64,000 bases of DNA from an uncultured Clostridia bacterium (GCA_944381435.1 CALWLD010000002.1:62001-126000), one strand, 5' to 3'; positions 52,948 through 63,246 are shown, counted from the stretch's first letter. Notes: generated from the sequence alone by a model not told the origin. A program made the numbers and translations.

Positions 52948-54546
52948 TTATTTTTTTAAATCTTTGTTTATATATCTAAAATCTCCAGCTAATATACCTT
53001 CTAACCTTTTAAAAGTTTGCCTAAAAGCATTAACATCGTCATAGCCTATTTTTAAAGCTATTAAATCATCTGTTAAGTTAGTTGTAAGTATTAGCTCTTT
53101 TGCTTTATCTATTCTTATCCTAGCTATATAATCATCTATATGTTGCTCTGTTCTTTCCTCAAATATCTTTTTAAAGTATTTAACATTGTAATTAAGAGAC
53201 CTTCCTAAAGTTTTATAGCTTATATTTTTAAAATAATTTTTGTTTATATATTCTATAGCTTTATTAAAGTTTTCATCTTCTATATTTTTTCTAAATTCAT
53301 TTATGTATTCACAAAATATTTTCAAATTATCTTTTAAAAATATATAAGCATCTTCAACATCTTTTAAAGCTAAAACTTTGCTAGTATCAAAAAATTTATT
53401 AATAGGGCTTATTTTTAACCCTTGTTCAAAAGCATTTCTGTTGATAGATATTAAAATAGACATTATTATCTGTGGTAAAATTTCTTCAAATTTCTGCTTA
53501 TAAATACGTATTTGTTCAAATATTTCATCAAGAAGTTTGATACAATAGTCATATTCTCCAATAACCGCTGTATATACTAAAAGCCTTTCTCTATCATAAG
53601 GATAGCTTGCAGTAAATGTATTTTCGTGCTCTATATATTCTATAGCTATAACAGAGTTATATCCAACTATGCAACGGTACCTAAGAGCATTGTTAGCTTC
53701 GGCAAAAGAAATATGTATCTTATCGGCATCATTATATGTTCTACCTATGCCACAAGATACAGAAATATCTGTTTCTTCTTTTATTAATTGCTTTATATTT
53801 ATCATATTATCTAAAAGGTTATCTAGTTCATATTCTCCACCTAAAATTACTACTATTTCGTTAAAAAGGTTAATAAAAGCCTTTGCATTGTTTATATTAT
53901 TATTTATAATTTTTAAAAGCTTAAAGCTTATAAGATGTTTTTCTTTTTGTGATTTATTTATAATATATTTTCTAAAAGAATCTATCCTAAAAACTGCCAC
54001 TGTATAAGGTGGTGTTATAAAAATATTAAAATATTCAAAGCTAGATTGTATCTCTTCTTTATCAAATATACTTTCATTTATTAAAACAGATAAAAATTTA
54101 TCTTCAAACAACCTAAAATTTTGAACATATTCTATGGCTAATAATTTTTCTTCTTTTATAAGAGCCTCTTTTGTTTTTATATAGTCTATATAAGCGTTAA
54201 GGCATTTATCTAAATCTGTAGGTTTTACAGGTCTTATAGTATAAGAAACAGCACCTATTTCTAATGCTTTTTCTAAATAAGAAATATCTGATATAGAGCC
54301 ATATACAATAAATTTTATATCTTTATATATAGATGTAATCTCGCTCATTTTTTTAAAAAATTCTACACCTAAAAATCTTATTTCCATAATTATAAGGTCT
54401 ATATTATTATTTTTTATATATTTATAAAAATCTTTCTCGTTAGAGAAAATTTTTTTAATTTTAAACTGTAAAAAGTTTGCATCTATATAAGATTTTATAC
54501 CAAGAGTGTGGCTTTGCTCTAAATCTGCTATTACTACATTAAACAT
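52948..54546 (-). CDS. AraC-type (YesN-like) response regulator with degenerate receiver
   Basis: 532 aa. N-terminal receiver-like domain (residues 1-~120), a long middle region (~180-400, DUF-like with GGDEF-type remnants such as DISVSCGIGRTYNDADKIHISFAEANNAL), and a C-terminal AraC HTH (~430-528, SYKTLGRSLNYNVKYFKKIFEERT; RIDKAKELILTTNLTDD). Receiver acidic pocket: D8 present, but the phosphorylatable Asp is Glu (E55 in DLIIMEIRF) and the conserved Lys is Arg (YTIRPVKP). No histidine kinase next to it. AAGGAGCG precedes ATG. Confidence 0.86.
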   Translation of the reverse strand: MFNVVIADLEQSHTLGIKSYIDANFLQFKIKKIFSNEKDFYKYIKNNNIDLIIMEIRFLGVEFFKKMSEITSIYKDIKFIVYGSISDISYLEKALEIGAVSYTIRPVKPTDLDKCLNAYIDYIKTKEALIKEEKLLAIEYVQNFRLFEDKFLSVLINESIFDKEEIQSSFEYFNIFITPPYTVAVFRIDSFRKYIINKSQKEKHLISFKLLKIINNNINNAKAFINLFNEIVVILGGEYELDNLLDNMINIKQLIKEETDISVSCGIGRTYNDADKIHISFAEANNALRYRCIVGYNSVIAIEYIEHENTFTASYPYDRERLLVYTAVIGEYDYCIKLLDEIFEQIRIYKQKFEEILPQIIMSILISINRNAFEQGLKISPINKFFDTSKVLALKDVEDAYIFLKDNLKIFCEYINEFRKNIEDENFNKAIEYINKNYFKNISYKTLGRSLNYNVKYFKKIFEERTEQHIDDYIARIRIDKAKELILTTNLTDDLIALKIGYDDVNAFRQTFKRLEGILAGDFRYINKDLKK

Positions 54547-54672
54547 TTCTTCACGCTCCTTTTATTATATTTTAACATATATAACTAAAATAGTCTATTT
54601 TTATTATAAAAATAATGTTTAAAATTTTTAAATTTTATGTTATATTATATAAAAGAAACGGAGGAATTTATT

Positions 54673-56070
54673 ATGAATAAAAAAGAACTTGACATTTTAG
54701 CAATAAATTATATAAAAGATAAGCTTTCTTTAAATATTTTAAATAATATTTATGAAATAGGCGGTTACTTTTCACAAGATAGCTATGAAGATTTAGATAA
54801 TAATATAAAAGAGATAAAGGACAAGCTTCCTAACTATTTTTACAATATAAAAAATATAATTTCTAAAGATTTTGATGATAGAAAAAGCTTTATATTAGAT
54901 ATACAAAACGATATTAAAGCATTAGAAGATTTAAGCATACCTTTTGTAGCTACCTTAAAATTTTCAGATTTGCTTTGCTCTATAATAACAGATTACTATC
55001 AATTAAAAGTTACAAAAACATACCCAGATAAACCTCTTGATAACAAAACAGTTTTAGAAGAAATATATAAGCTTTTAGAGGACGAAGAAGAAAACAAAAC
55101 ACTAGAAGAAAATGGTGGACTTTTAATGTCTATTGTAAACTGTAGTATGACAAAAGATAACTACAGAGAATATATTTATAGAGGCTTAAATATTTTGTTT
55201 CAAGAAGCAACAGAAAAAATGATAGATTCTACAATAAATACATTAAAATTTAATTTTGCTCCTTTTAAGTATTTAGAAAATAGCAAAGAAAAAGATACAT
55301 TGTTAAATATTTTTAATAAAAAATATGATGAACTAGAAGAAGATGAGTTGTTGGAGCTTTTAGAAACTCTTGATAGCATAGGAAAATCTTATAGCAGTAA
55401 AATAGGCGATATAGGTGCCATTTACGGTTGCTTTATGGATATTTTAGCAATTTATAACTTTGCAGTAGATACAGATTATATATTTAAAGATGATTTCATA
55501 TTAAAAGATATGTATTATTACACTTGTGAAATGATAGAAAATAAAGATTATTCTATGTATGAAAATATAGAAGAAAATATTGAAAGTAAATACGAAGAAA
55601 TATTAAATAACGTAATAAAAAATGAGAAGAAAATAAAAAAACAAATTTATAAAAAACCTTATGATGAATATAGTGATGCTTTAAAAGTTTGCATAGCTTT
55701 AGAAGATTATTCTAACTTAAATTTTGAAAAAAATATATTATTTAAGTCTAGCTGTAACAATGTCAATATAGCAAGCAACAAATTTTTAGATGAGAAAATA
55801 GAGGAATTTTTAAGCTTTATAGAAAACCTTGATGTAGATAATACAATGTTAAAAAGGCTAAAGCAACAGTTTTTCTTTTATATCCCTTGTCCTCTTGGCT
55901 TAAACGCACTAAAAATATATTTTAAAAACGCATTAGAAGGCTTAAAAACAGAAACAACTATTTTAGTTGGTTATAAATTTTTAGCATTAGCCCACCCTCA
56001 CCTTCTAGACCCTAGTATAGATATTAACCATCAATGCAATGATGATTGTAACTGTAACCATAATCATTAA
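54673..56070 (+). CDS. Unknown helical protein with His/Cys-rich C-terminus
   Basis: 465 aa, family not recognised. No signal peptide, no membrane segment; acidic and mostly helical, with two acidic low-complexity runs (KLLEDEEENKTLEEN and NKKYDELEEDELLELLETL). The last residues, HQCNDDCNCNHNH, are a Cys/His tail that could bind a metal. Nearby LKRLKQQFFFYIPCPLGLNALKIYF is the best conserved-looking part. ATG 54673 follows GGAGGAAT; the longer frame from 54637 lacks a site. 20 bases before the ThrE-like genes, in the same direction. Confidence 0.75.
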   Translation: MNKKELDILAINYIKDKLSLNILNNIYEIGGYFSQDSYEDLDNNIKEIKDKLPNYFYNIKNIISKDFDDRKSFILDIQNDIKALEDLSIPFVATLKFSDLLCSIITDYYQLKVTKTYPDKPLDNKTVLEEIYKLLEDEEENKTLEENGGLLMSIVNCSMTKDNYREYIYRGLNILFQEATEKMIDSTINTLKFNFAPFKYLENSKEKDTLLNIFNKKYDELEEDELLELLETLDSIGKSYSSKIGDIGAIYGCFMDILAIYNFAVDTDYIFKDDFILKDMYYYTCEMIENKDYSMYENIEENIESKYEEILNNVIKNEKKIKKQIYKKPYDEYSDALKVCIALEDYSNLNFEKNILFKSSCNNVNIASNKFLDEKIEEFLSFIENLDVDNTMLKRLKQQFFFYIPCPLGLNALKIYFKNALEGLKTETTILVGYKFLALAHPHLLDPSIDINHQCNDDCNCNHNH

Positions 56071-56090
56071 TTATAATAAGAGGCATTAAA

Positions 56091-56861
56091 ATGAATGATA
56101 ACGATATTTTAGATTTTGTAACTGATGTAGGAAGAATGCTTTTAGAAAACGGAGCAGAAACTTACAGGGTAGAAGACACTATATGTAGACTTTTAAATGC
56201 TTTAAATGTAGAAAATAGCGAAACGTTTGCAACCAGCACAGGTCTTTTTGTATGTGTTAAAAACCATACGAAAGTAGAGAGAATTAGAAAAAGAAATATG
56301 AACCTTGAAAGAATATCAGAAATAAATGATTTATCAAGAAAATTTGTATCAAAAGATATATCTTTAAAAGAGGCAAGAGAAAAACTTGAGGCTATACAAG
56401 ATAGCAACCTATATTCTTTGCCTATCGTAACAATAAGTATAGGCGTTACTTGCTTTTTCTTTTCTCTTCTTTTTAAAGGAACAGTTTATGATGCAATAAG
56501 TGCTTTTATTGTAGGTTTATTGTTAAATCTTTTTACAAGCTTTTTAAGCACAAAAAAGATATCTAATTTTTTACAAATATGTTTAGGTGGTATTTTTGTA
56601 GCTATTGTAAGCCTTATAAACTTAAATTTAAGCATAGGTAAAGATGTAAACAATGTAATAATAAGTGCTGTTATGCCCCTTGTACCTGGTGTTTGCTTTA
56701 CAAATGCTATAAGAGATATTTTTGAAGGAGATTATATATCTGGAGGTAGTAGAATATTTGAGGCTATCGTTATAGCTGTTAGTATTGCTATTGGTGTTGG
56801 TGCTGTATTGCTTATTTGGTTAAAAATTTTTGATAGTTTTTTAATAGGAGGTATAAGCTAA
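56091..56861 (+). CDS. Threonine/serine exporter, DUF1212 (ThrE N) subunit
   Basis: 256 aa. Cytosolic N-terminal part (residues ~1-115, FVTDVGRMLLENGAETYRVEDTI is the family start) followed by five hydrophobic segments and the conserved MPLVPGVCFTNAIRDIF. Together with the next gene it makes a two-gene version of the ThrE exporter of Corynebacterium. ATG 56091. Stop overlaps the start of the partner gene. Confidence 0.9.
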   Translation: MNDNDILDFVTDVGRMLLENGAETYRVEDTICRLLNALNVENSETFATSTGLFVCVKNHTKVERIRKRNMNLERISEINDLSRKFVSKDISLKEAREKLEAIQDSNLYSLPIVTISIGVTCFFFSLLFKGTVYDAISAFIVGLLLNLFTSFLSTKKISNFLQICLGGIFVAIVSLINLNLSIGKDVNNVIISAVMPLVPGVCFTNAIRDIFEGDYISGGSRIFEAIVIAVSIAIGVGAVLLIWLKIFDSFLIGGIS

Positions 56862-57310
56862 TGGATTTATTAATAGAAGCATTATGGGCTTTTTTAGCTA
56901 CAGTGGCTTTTTCTGTTATGTTTAATACCCCTAAAAAAGAGCTTTTATACTGTGGTATAGCTGGGGCTATTGGTTGGTTCTTCTATGCTTTGTGTATGAA
57001 ACTTGGCTTATCTTCTGCGTTTTCTAATTTCTGGGGTACAATATTTATAGCCTATTTTTCTAGGTTATTTGCAATTATTAGAAAAAAACCTATTTCTGTA
57101 TTTTTGATTTCAGGGATAATAACCCTTGTTCCAGGAGCAGGCATTTATAACACAATGTTACATATTATTATGTCTGATAATAATATGGCAAGCTTTTATG
57201 GCATAGAAACTATAAAGATAGCAGGTGCTATAGCCTTTGGCATAATAGTTATATTAGCTCTACCCCAATTTATGTTTACGTTTAAAATAAAAAAAGATAA
57301 TAATAAATAA
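56861..57310 (+). CDS. Threonine/serine exporter, DUF3815 (ThrE C) subunit
   Basis: 149 aa, four to five membrane segments. Family start with AFLATVAFSVMFNTPKKELLY, and the conserved ITLVPGAGIYNTM. One-base overlap with the DUF1212 gene, so they are coupled and very probably form one transporter. Confidence 0.9.
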   Translation: MDLLIEALWAFLATVAFSVMFNTPKKELLYCGIAGAIGWFFYALCMKLGLSSAFSNFWGTIFIAYFSRLFAIIRKKPISVFLISGIITLVPGAGIYNTMLHIIMSDNNMASFYGIETIKIAGAIAFGIIVILALPQFMFTFKIKKDNNK

Positions 57311-57354
57311 ATTTTTTAATATAATTTAATATATAATATAAAAGGAGAAATTTT

Positions 57355-57921
57355 ATGTCTAAACAAATTTGGAAACCAGGCACTATCTTATATCCTGTGC
57401 CTGTTGTTATGGTATCTTGTGGAGATTATGAAAAAGGAGAAAAAAACATAATAACAATAGCTTGGACAGGTACAATAAATACAGACCCAGCAATGACTTA
57501 TGTATCTATAAGACCAAGCAGACATTCTTATGATATTATTAAAAGAACAGGTGAATTTGTAATAAATCTTACAACAAAAGATTTAGCCTTTGCAACAGAT
57601 TATTGTGGTGTAAAATGTGGAAAAGATATAGATAAATTTAAAGAAATGAACTTAACGCATAAAAAGGCACATAACTTAAATTGTCCTATAATAGAAGAAA
57701 GTCCTATAAATATAGAATGTAAGGTAAAAGATATTGTAGAGCTTGGTACACATCATATGTTTATAGCTAATGTTGTATCTACTATGGCTGATGAAAAATA
57801 TTTAGATGAAAATGGAAAATTCCATTTTGATAAAAGCGAACCTATTTGTTATTCTCACGGACAATATTACACACTAGGAGAAAATATTGGTAAATTTGGT
57901 TATTCTGTAAAGAAAAAATAG
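57355..57921 (+). CDS. Flavin reductase family protein (FMN-binding split barrel)
   Basis: 188 aa. Visible: WKPGTILYPVPVVMVSCGD, NIITIAWTGTINTDPAMTYVSIRPSRHSY, EFVINLTTKDLAFATDYCG and the C-terminal DKSEPICYSHGQYYTLGE, all typical of the flavoredoxin-like group in anaerobes. Contains Cys residues in the YCGVKCG stretch. Substrate or partner unknown. GGAGAAATTTT precedes ATG; strong terminator follows. Confidence 0.9.
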   Translation: MSKQIWKPGTILYPVPVVMVSCGDYEKGEKNIITIAWTGTINTDPAMTYVSIRPSRHSYDIIKRTGEFVINLTTKDLAFATDYCGVKCGKDIDKFKEMNLTHKKAHNLNCPIIEESPINIECKVKDIVELGTHHMFIANVVSTMADEKYLDENGKFHFDKSEPICYSHGQYYTLGENIGKFGYSVKKK

Positions 57922-57972
57922 TTTTAAACATAAAAGACATAGACTAAAGTCTATGTCTTTTATGTTTAAAAC
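57921..57972. terminator. Bidirectional terminator with a 25-bp perfect stem
   Basis: 57921-57945 (GTTTTAAACATAAAAGACAT and on) is complementary to 57948-57972, so the loop is nearly closed. Overlaps the stop end of fucO by one base and lies directly after the flavin reductase stop. Confidence 0.85.
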
Positions 57973-59120
57973 TAAATTAAGCTTTCATATAATTTAACAA
58001 TATCTTCTACGCAAGTATCTTTAGGGTTACCTGGTCTACAAGCATCATCAAAAGCAGATTGAGCTAAAAATGCAATATCTTCTTTTTTAACAATTTCTTT
58101 TAAATCTGAAGGTATACCAACATCTGTAGATAATTGTTTAACAGCATCAATAGCAGCTTTTCTATATTCTTCTTGTGTCATATTATCAACATCTTTAACA
58201 CCCATAGCTCTTGCAATTTCTCTATATTTTTCACCTGTACACTCTGCATTATATTCCATAATAGTAGGTAAAATAATAGCATTAGCTACGCCGTGTGGTG
58301 TATCATAAAAAGCACCTAATGGATGAGCCATAGAATGTACTAAGCCAAGACCTACATTAGAAAAGCCCATACCAGCAATATATTGCCCAAGAGCCATTTG
58401 TTCTCTGCCCTCTTCTTTGTTTTCACAAGCATCTCTTAAAGATTTAGAAATAATTTCAATAGCTTTAATGTGGAACATATCTGTCATTTCCCACGCACCT
58501 TTTGTTATGTAACCTTCAATAGCGTGAGTTAAAGCGTCCATACCTGTTGCTGCTGTAAGACCTTTTGGCATACTGCTCATCATATCAGGGTCTACAACTG
58601 CAATAAAAGGTATATCATTTGTATCTACGCAAACAAATTTTCTATTTTTTTCAACATCTGTTATAACATAGTTTATAGTAACCTCTGCTGCTGTACCTGC
58701 TGTAGTAGGCACTGCAATGATAGGCACACATCTGTTTTTTGTATCCGCAACACCTTCAAGGCTTCTTACATCTGCAAATTCAGGATTGTTAGCAATAACG
58801 CCAACTGCTTTAGCAGTATCTATAGAAGAACCACCACCAATAGCTACAATGCAATCTGCACCGCTATTTTTAAAAGCTTCTACCCCTTCTTTAACATTTT
58901 CAATAGTAGGGTTTGCTTTAATTTTAGAATAAACTTCATAAGGTATGTTAGCATCATCTAAAATATTTGTTACTTTAGATGATACATTAAATTTAATTAA
59001 ATCTGGGTCTGTACAAACAAAGCATTTTTTAAAGCCTTTGTTTTTTACTTCATTAGCTATTTCTTTAATAGCTCCTTTACCGTGATAAGATGTTTCATTT
59101 AAAACTATTCTATTATACAT
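57972..59120 (-). CDS. fucO: Lactaldehyde reductase (iron-dependent alcohol dehydrogenase)
   Basis: Reduces L-lactaldehyde to 1,2-propanediol with NADH. 382 aa. NAD motif CIVAIGGGSSIDTAKAVGV; iron ligands in ALTHAIEGYIT, HSMAHPLGAFYDTPHGVANA. 57 bases after fucA in the same direction; context makes lactaldehyde the likely substrate. Some 1,3-propanediol dehydrogenases are similar. Confidence 0.92.
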   Translation of the reverse strand: MYNRIVLNETSYHGKGAIKEIANEVKNKGFKKCFVCTDPDLIKFNVSSKVTNILDDANIPYEVYSKIKANPTIENVKEGVEAFKNSGADCIVAIGGGSSIDTAKAVGVIANNPEFADVRSLEGVADTKNRCVPIIAVPTTAGTAAEVTINYVITDVEKNRKFVCVDTNDIPFIAVVDPDMMSSMPKGLTAATGMDALTHAIEGYITKGAWEMTDMFHIKAIEIISKSLRDACENKEEGREQMALGQYIAGMGFSNVGLGLVHSMAHPLGAFYDTPHGVANAIILPTIMEYNAECTGEKYREIARAMGVKDVDNMTQEEYRKAAIDAVKQLSTDVGIPSDLKEIVKKEDIAFLAQSAFDDACRPGNPKDTCVEDIVKLYESLI

Positions 59121-59177
59121 AATTTTACCCTCCTAAAATAATTTTAATTTATTGTTTAACTATTGTTAAATAGTTTA

Positions 59178-59864
59178 TTAGCTATATTTTTTATAACCTG
59201 GGTGTTTACCTGTAACGCCGTAAAATTTTCTAAGCTCTATTAATGTGTCAATTTTATCTCTTGGTAGCTCTTCTTCTCCACCTAATAACCTAGCATTTAG
59301 GCTAATTTTAGCAAAAAGCTCTAAAGTTTCCATTTTGTAATAAGCAGTTAATAAGCTATCACCAACAGATAATGCACCGTGGTTTTTAAGCAGCATAACA
59401 TCGTGTTCTTGTAAATAAGGTGCAATAGCCTCTGGCACTTCATTTGTAGATGGTGTTCCATAAGGTGTAACAGGAATAGAACCTAAAGAAACTATTGTTT
59501 CTATCATTGTATATTTATCTAAAGGTATGTTTGCAACTGCAAAGCCTGTAGCTGTTGGTGGGTGTGCGTGTAAAACAGCACCTACATCTTCTCTTTCTTT
59601 ATAGCATCTTAAGTGCATTTTTATTTCAGAAGATGGTTTGTAATTACCCTCTGCTTCTAAAATATTGCCGTCTTTATCTATTCTAACAAGCTTTTCTGGC
59701 GTTATAAAGCTTTTGCTTATACCTGTTGGCGTTGCTAAAAATGTACCGTCTTCTAATTTAACAGTAATGTTACCATCGTTAGCCGCAACCCAGCCTAATT
59801 GCCACATTTTATGACAAACATCACAAATTTGCTCTCTTACTTCCATATAGCTTAAATTTTCCAT
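59178..59864 (-). CDS. fucA: L-fuculose-1-phosphate aldolase
   Basis: Class II zinc aldolase splitting fuculose-1-phosphate to dihydroxyacetone phosphate and lactaldehyde. 228 aa. Motifs: WVAANDGNITVKLEDG, TPTGISKSF, SSEIKMHLRCY with the catalytic Glu, LHAHPPTATGFAVA (zinc His), LLKNHGALSVGDSL (zinc His). 18 bases after fucK. The class also includes ribulose-5-phosphate epimerase and other aldolases; the operon decides the name. Confidence 0.93.
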   Translation of the reverse strand: MENLSYMEVREQICDVCHKMWQLGWVAANDGNITVKLEDGTFLATPTGISKSFITPEKLVRIDKDGNILEAEGNYKPSSEIKMHLRCYKEREDVGAVLHAHPPTATGFAVANIPLDKYTMIETIVSLGSIPVTPYGTPSTNEVPEAIAPYLQEHDVMLLKNHGALSVGDSLLTAYYKMETLELFAKISLNARLLGGEEELPRDKIDTLIELRKFYGVTGKHPGYKKYS

Positions 59865-59882
59865 TTTGTAAATCCTCCTAAG

Positions 59883-61349
59883 TTATAGCACCTTTTTAAA
59901 GTTAATATAATTTTTGTTCCATTCTTCTGTGTTTTCAGGCTTATAAACTTTTATATCAAAAGAGTTTTTAATAATTTTTCTAGCCTCTTTCATATTTTTT
60001 ATTTTACCATTTGCTATAAGCTGTATAGCAATATTGCCTAAAACAGTTGCCTCTATAGGTCCTGCATAAACAGTACAATTACAAGCATTAGCCGTCATTT
60101 GGCAAAGTAAATTGCTTTGAACACCGCCACCTATCATATAAATACTGTTATATTTTTTACCTGTGCAATCTTCTATTTCTTCAAGGGCATTTTTATATTT
60201 AAAAGCAAGACTTTCATTTATTACTCTTACAATTTCGCCTATTTCTTTAGGTTCAACACCAAACTTTTCATTACAGTATTGTTTTATCCTACTTGGAATA
60301 TTACCAGGGTGTACAAAGATTTCATCATCAGGGTTTATAAAACATTTAAACCCTTCTGACTTATTCGCCAAACTTTCAAGCTCTGAAAAGCTATATTCTT
60401 GCCCTTCTTTAGCCCATTGTCTTTTGCTTTCTTGAATAAGCCAAAGCCCTATTATATTTTTTAAAAAAGTTGTTTTTTCTTCGTAACCTATTTCATTTGT
60501 TATGTTATATTTTATAGATTTTTCATTAATTATTGGTTCATTAAGCTCTGTACCCATTAAAGACCAAGTTCCACAGCTTAAAAATACAAAATCATCATCT
60601 TCTGTAGGTACAGATACAACAGCACTTTGTGTATCGTGGCCTGCTATTGATATAATATTAAATTTATGTATATCTAGCTCTTTTACAATATCATCTTTTA
60701 TAGGTGCTAATGTAGTACCACTAGCAACTACATTAGCAAAAATATCTTCTTTTAAGCCTAGCTTTTCTATAACATCTTTATCCCATTTTTTATCCTTTTG
60801 GTTAAAAAGCTGTGTTGTAGATGCAATAGATAGCTCACTTACCTTCTCCCCTGTAAAGAAATAGTTAAATAAATCGGGCATTAATAAAATCTTGTTTATA
60901 CGCTCAAATAAATCTGGACGTTTATTTTTTAAGGCAAACAATTGAAAAGCTGTATTTATATTCATTATTTGATTACCTGTTTTGTTATAAAGCTCATCTT
61001 TGTCTATTTTTTCAAAAACATCTTTTAAAATATTATCTGTTCTTTCATCTCTATAATGTATAGGATTTTCAATTAAATTGCCAAATTTATCTAATATACC
61101 AAAATCTACACCCCACGTATCAATTCCCATACTTTCAATTTTTCCGTATTTTTTAGATTTAATAAGGCTTTGCTTTATTTCAAAAAATAACCTTAAAAAG
61201 TCCCAATACAAAGTATCATTAAGCTTAACAGGGTCGTTAGAAAAGCGATGTATCTCTTCTATCTCTATTTTACCGTTTTTAAAATTACCTATAATAGCTC
61301 TACCGCTAGATGCCCCAAAATCTATTGCTAAAACCTTGTAATCACACAT
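59883..61349 (-). CDS. fucK: L-fuculokinase, rhamnulokinase-type (FGGY family)
   Basis: Phosphorylates L-fuculose. 488 aa. N-terminal KVLAIDFGASSGRAIIGNF is the RhaB-type start rather than that of E. coli FucK; MGIDTWGVDFGILD, SIAGHDTQSAVVSVPT, SLMGTELNEP and YMIGGGVQSNLLCQMTA follow. Between fucI and fucA in the same direction, so L-fuculose is inferred; rhamnulose cannot be excluded. ATG 61349 with AGGTGAT. Confidence 0.88.
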   Translation of the reverse strand: MCDYKVLAIDFGASSGRAIIGNFKNGKIEIEEIHRFSNDPVKLNDTLYWDFLRLFFEIKQSLIKSKKYGKIESMGIDTWGVDFGILDKFGNLIENPIHYRDERTDNILKDVFEKIDKDELYNKTGNQIMNINTAFQLFALKNKRPDLFERINKILLMPDLFNYFFTGEKVSELSIASTTQLFNQKDKKWDKDVIEKLGLKEDIFANVVASGTTLAPIKDDIVKELDIHKFNIISIAGHDTQSAVVSVPTEDDDFVFLSCGTWSLMGTELNEPIINEKSIKYNITNEIGYEEKTTFLKNIIGLWLIQESKRQWAKEGQEYSFSELESLANKSEGFKCFINPDDEIFVHPGNIPSRIKQYCNEKFGVEPKEIGEIVRVINESLAFKYKNALEEIEDCTGKKYNSIYMIGGGVQSNLLCQMTANACNCTVYAGPIEATVLGNIAIQLIANGKIKNMKEARKIIKNSFDIKVYKPENTEEWNKNYINFKKVL

Positions 61350-61364
61350 ATAATCACCTACTAA

Positions 61365-63158
61365 CTATTTGTAAAAAGGTCCATAATTTTGGCAAGCTCT
61401 GTAATCTTGACCTTCTTTATCCATACCAAATAAGTTCCAAGCAGAAGGTCTAAAGATTTTTTCTTCAGATACATTGTGCATACTAACAGGTATTCTAAGC
61501 ATAGAGCAAAGAGTGATAATGTCTGCACCAATATGTCCATAGCTAATAGCACCGTGGTTAGCACCCCAGTTGTTCATTACATCATAAGCAGATTTAAAAG
61601 GTCCTTCACCTGTTATGATAGGTGCAAACCAAGTACAAGGCCAAGTGTAATCTGTTCTTTTCCAAATTTTATCAGATACTTCATCTGGTAATTTAATAGT
61701 ATAACCTTCTACTAATTGCATAACAGGTCCTAAGCCTTTAACAAGGTTTAAACGCATCATTGTAACAGGCATTTCTGCTTGTGTTAAAAATCTTGATGAA
61801 TAACCGCCACCTCTAAAATAACCAACATCTGCTGGGTTCCAAGTTGTAGCATTTAAGATAGCCTCTTTATCTTCTTCTGTAACTTCAAACCAAGGTTTAA
61901 TAAGGTTGTTGCCATCTTTATCTTTAGCAAGACCACAAGCATCTAAGCAAGATGCACCAGAGTTTATAAGATGTAAGAAACCATCAGATTCTTTAGCAAG
62001 ACCTGTTAATTTATAACCTGTTGCTTTTTCTACAGCATCAGTGCTCCAATATGTTCTAACATCAGAGAAAATTTGAGCAGTGTTTGTAAGAAGTTTACCA
62101 AAAAGCATACCAATACCATTTAAAACGTCGTTTTCTGTAGCTAATATGTAAGGTTCTCTTGTACCGTTCCAGTCAAAAGAAGTATTTAATAAAGCTTCAG
62201 GGAAATCACAGTTTGGATAAAAATCTGTCCATTGTCTTTGTCCTTGGAAACCTGCAGCAATGGCATTATGTCCTAGCTTTTCTTCTTGACAATTATCAGG
62301 TAAATTAGGGTTGCCGTTCATTAAATCTTTAATGATGCACATCATTTTAACAACAAACTCCCAATCTTTATCTTTTTCTTCTCTCGATTTTTGAACGCTA
62401 GGGTCGTTTTTATCAAAGCCTTCTTTACATTTTTCTTTAGTCCATTTTAAAGCTCTTTCATATTCGTCTTTGTCATAAATTTCTTCTGTCATTCTTCTAA
62501 TGATTTCTACCTCATCAACAGATTCCACACGCATTCCTAAATATTCTTCTATAAATTGAGGGTCTATTATAGAACCACCTATACCCATACATATAGAACC
62601 TATTTGTAAGTAAGATTTACCTCTCATAGTAGCCGCTGCAACAGCTGCTCTACCAAATCTTAAAAGTTTTTCTTTAACATCTTCTGGTATGCTAGTATCA
62701 TCTGCATCTTGTACATCGTGACCATATATGCCAAAAGCAGGTAAACCTTTTTGTGCGTGAGTTGCTAAAACAGATGCTAAATAAACAGCCCCTGGTCTTT
62801 CTGTACCGTTAAAGCCCCAAACCCCTTTTATAGTTTTTGGGTTCATATCCATTGTTTCTGCACCATAACACCAGCAAGGAGTTACTGTAAGGGTGATATC
62901 TACCCCTTCTTTTCTGAATTTTTCTTCACAAGCAGCTGCCTCTGGCACTCTACCTATAGTAGTATCTGCAATAACAACTTTTACAGGTTCACCATTTATG
63001 TATTTTAAGTTTTCTTCAAACAATTTAGCAGCAGATTTTGCCATATTCATAGTTTGTTCTTCTAAAGAAGCTCTAACGTTTACAACTCCTTGTCTGCCAT
63101 CTATCGTTGGTCTGATACCTATAACTGGATAGCCGCCTACTAATCTATTTTCACTCAT
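61365..63158 (-). CDS. fucI: L-fucose isomerase
   Basis: Interconverts L-fucose and L-fuculose using Mn(II). 597 aa, family length (~590). Visible: [19 protein letters not shown] at the N-terminus, [50 protein letters not shown], and [18 protein letters not shown] near the end, holding a metal histidine. First gene of the fucI-K-A-O operon; GGAGGTAAT precedes ATG. Confidence 0.97.
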   Translation of the reverse strand: MSENRLVGGYPVIGIRPTIDGRQGVVNVRASLEEQTMNMAKSAAKLFEENLKYINGEPVKVVIADTTIGRVPEAAACEEKFRKEGVDITLTVTPCWCYGAETMDMNPKTIKGVWGFNGTERPGAVYLASVLATHAQKGLPAFGIYGHDVQDADDTSIPEDVKEKLLRFGRAAVAAATMRGKSYLQIGSICMGIGGSIIDPQFIEEYLGMRVESVDEVEIIRRMTEEIYDKDEYERALKWTKEKCKEGFDKNDPSVQKSREEKDKDWEFVVKMMCIIKDLMNGNPNLPDNCQEEKLGHNAIAAGFQGQRQWTDFYPNCDFPEALLNTSFDWNGTREPYILATENDVLNGIGMLFGKLLTNTAQIFSDVRTYWSTDAVEKATGYKLTGLAKESDGFLHLINSGASCLDACGLAKDKDGNNLIKPWFEVTEEDKEAILNATTWNPADVGYFRGGGYSSRFLTQAEMPVTMMRLNLVKGLGPVMQLVEGYTIKLPDEVSDKIWKRTDYTWPCTWFAPIITGEGPFKSAYDVMNNWGANHGAISYGHIGADIITLCSMLRIPVSMHNVSEEKIFRPSAWNLFGMDKEGQDYRACQNYGPFYK

Positions 63159-63218
63159 TATATATTACCTCCATAAATTAAAAACATAATTTACTATAAT
63201 ATTAACACTTTAAAAAAA

Positions 63219-63246
63219 TTTTTTCTTGTATTTTTGTAAGAAAAAA
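63219..63246. promoter_or_regulatory. Inverted repeat between fucI and the AraC-type regulator
   Basis: TTTTTTCTT (63219-63227) and AAGAAAAAA (63238-63246) flank a T-rich centre. It lies between the two divergent start regions and might be an operator for the regulator; poly-A/T composition makes this uncertain. Confidence 0.3.

Noticed and set aside
54002..54400. A full GGDEF diguanylate cyclase in the response regulator
   Set aside because: Only faint similarity (DISVSCGIG, AEANNALRY); no GG(D/E)EF signature is present.
57972..63158. Microcompartment-linked fucose/propanediol locus
   Set aside because: No shell protein or encapsulation-tail gene is present on the visible side.
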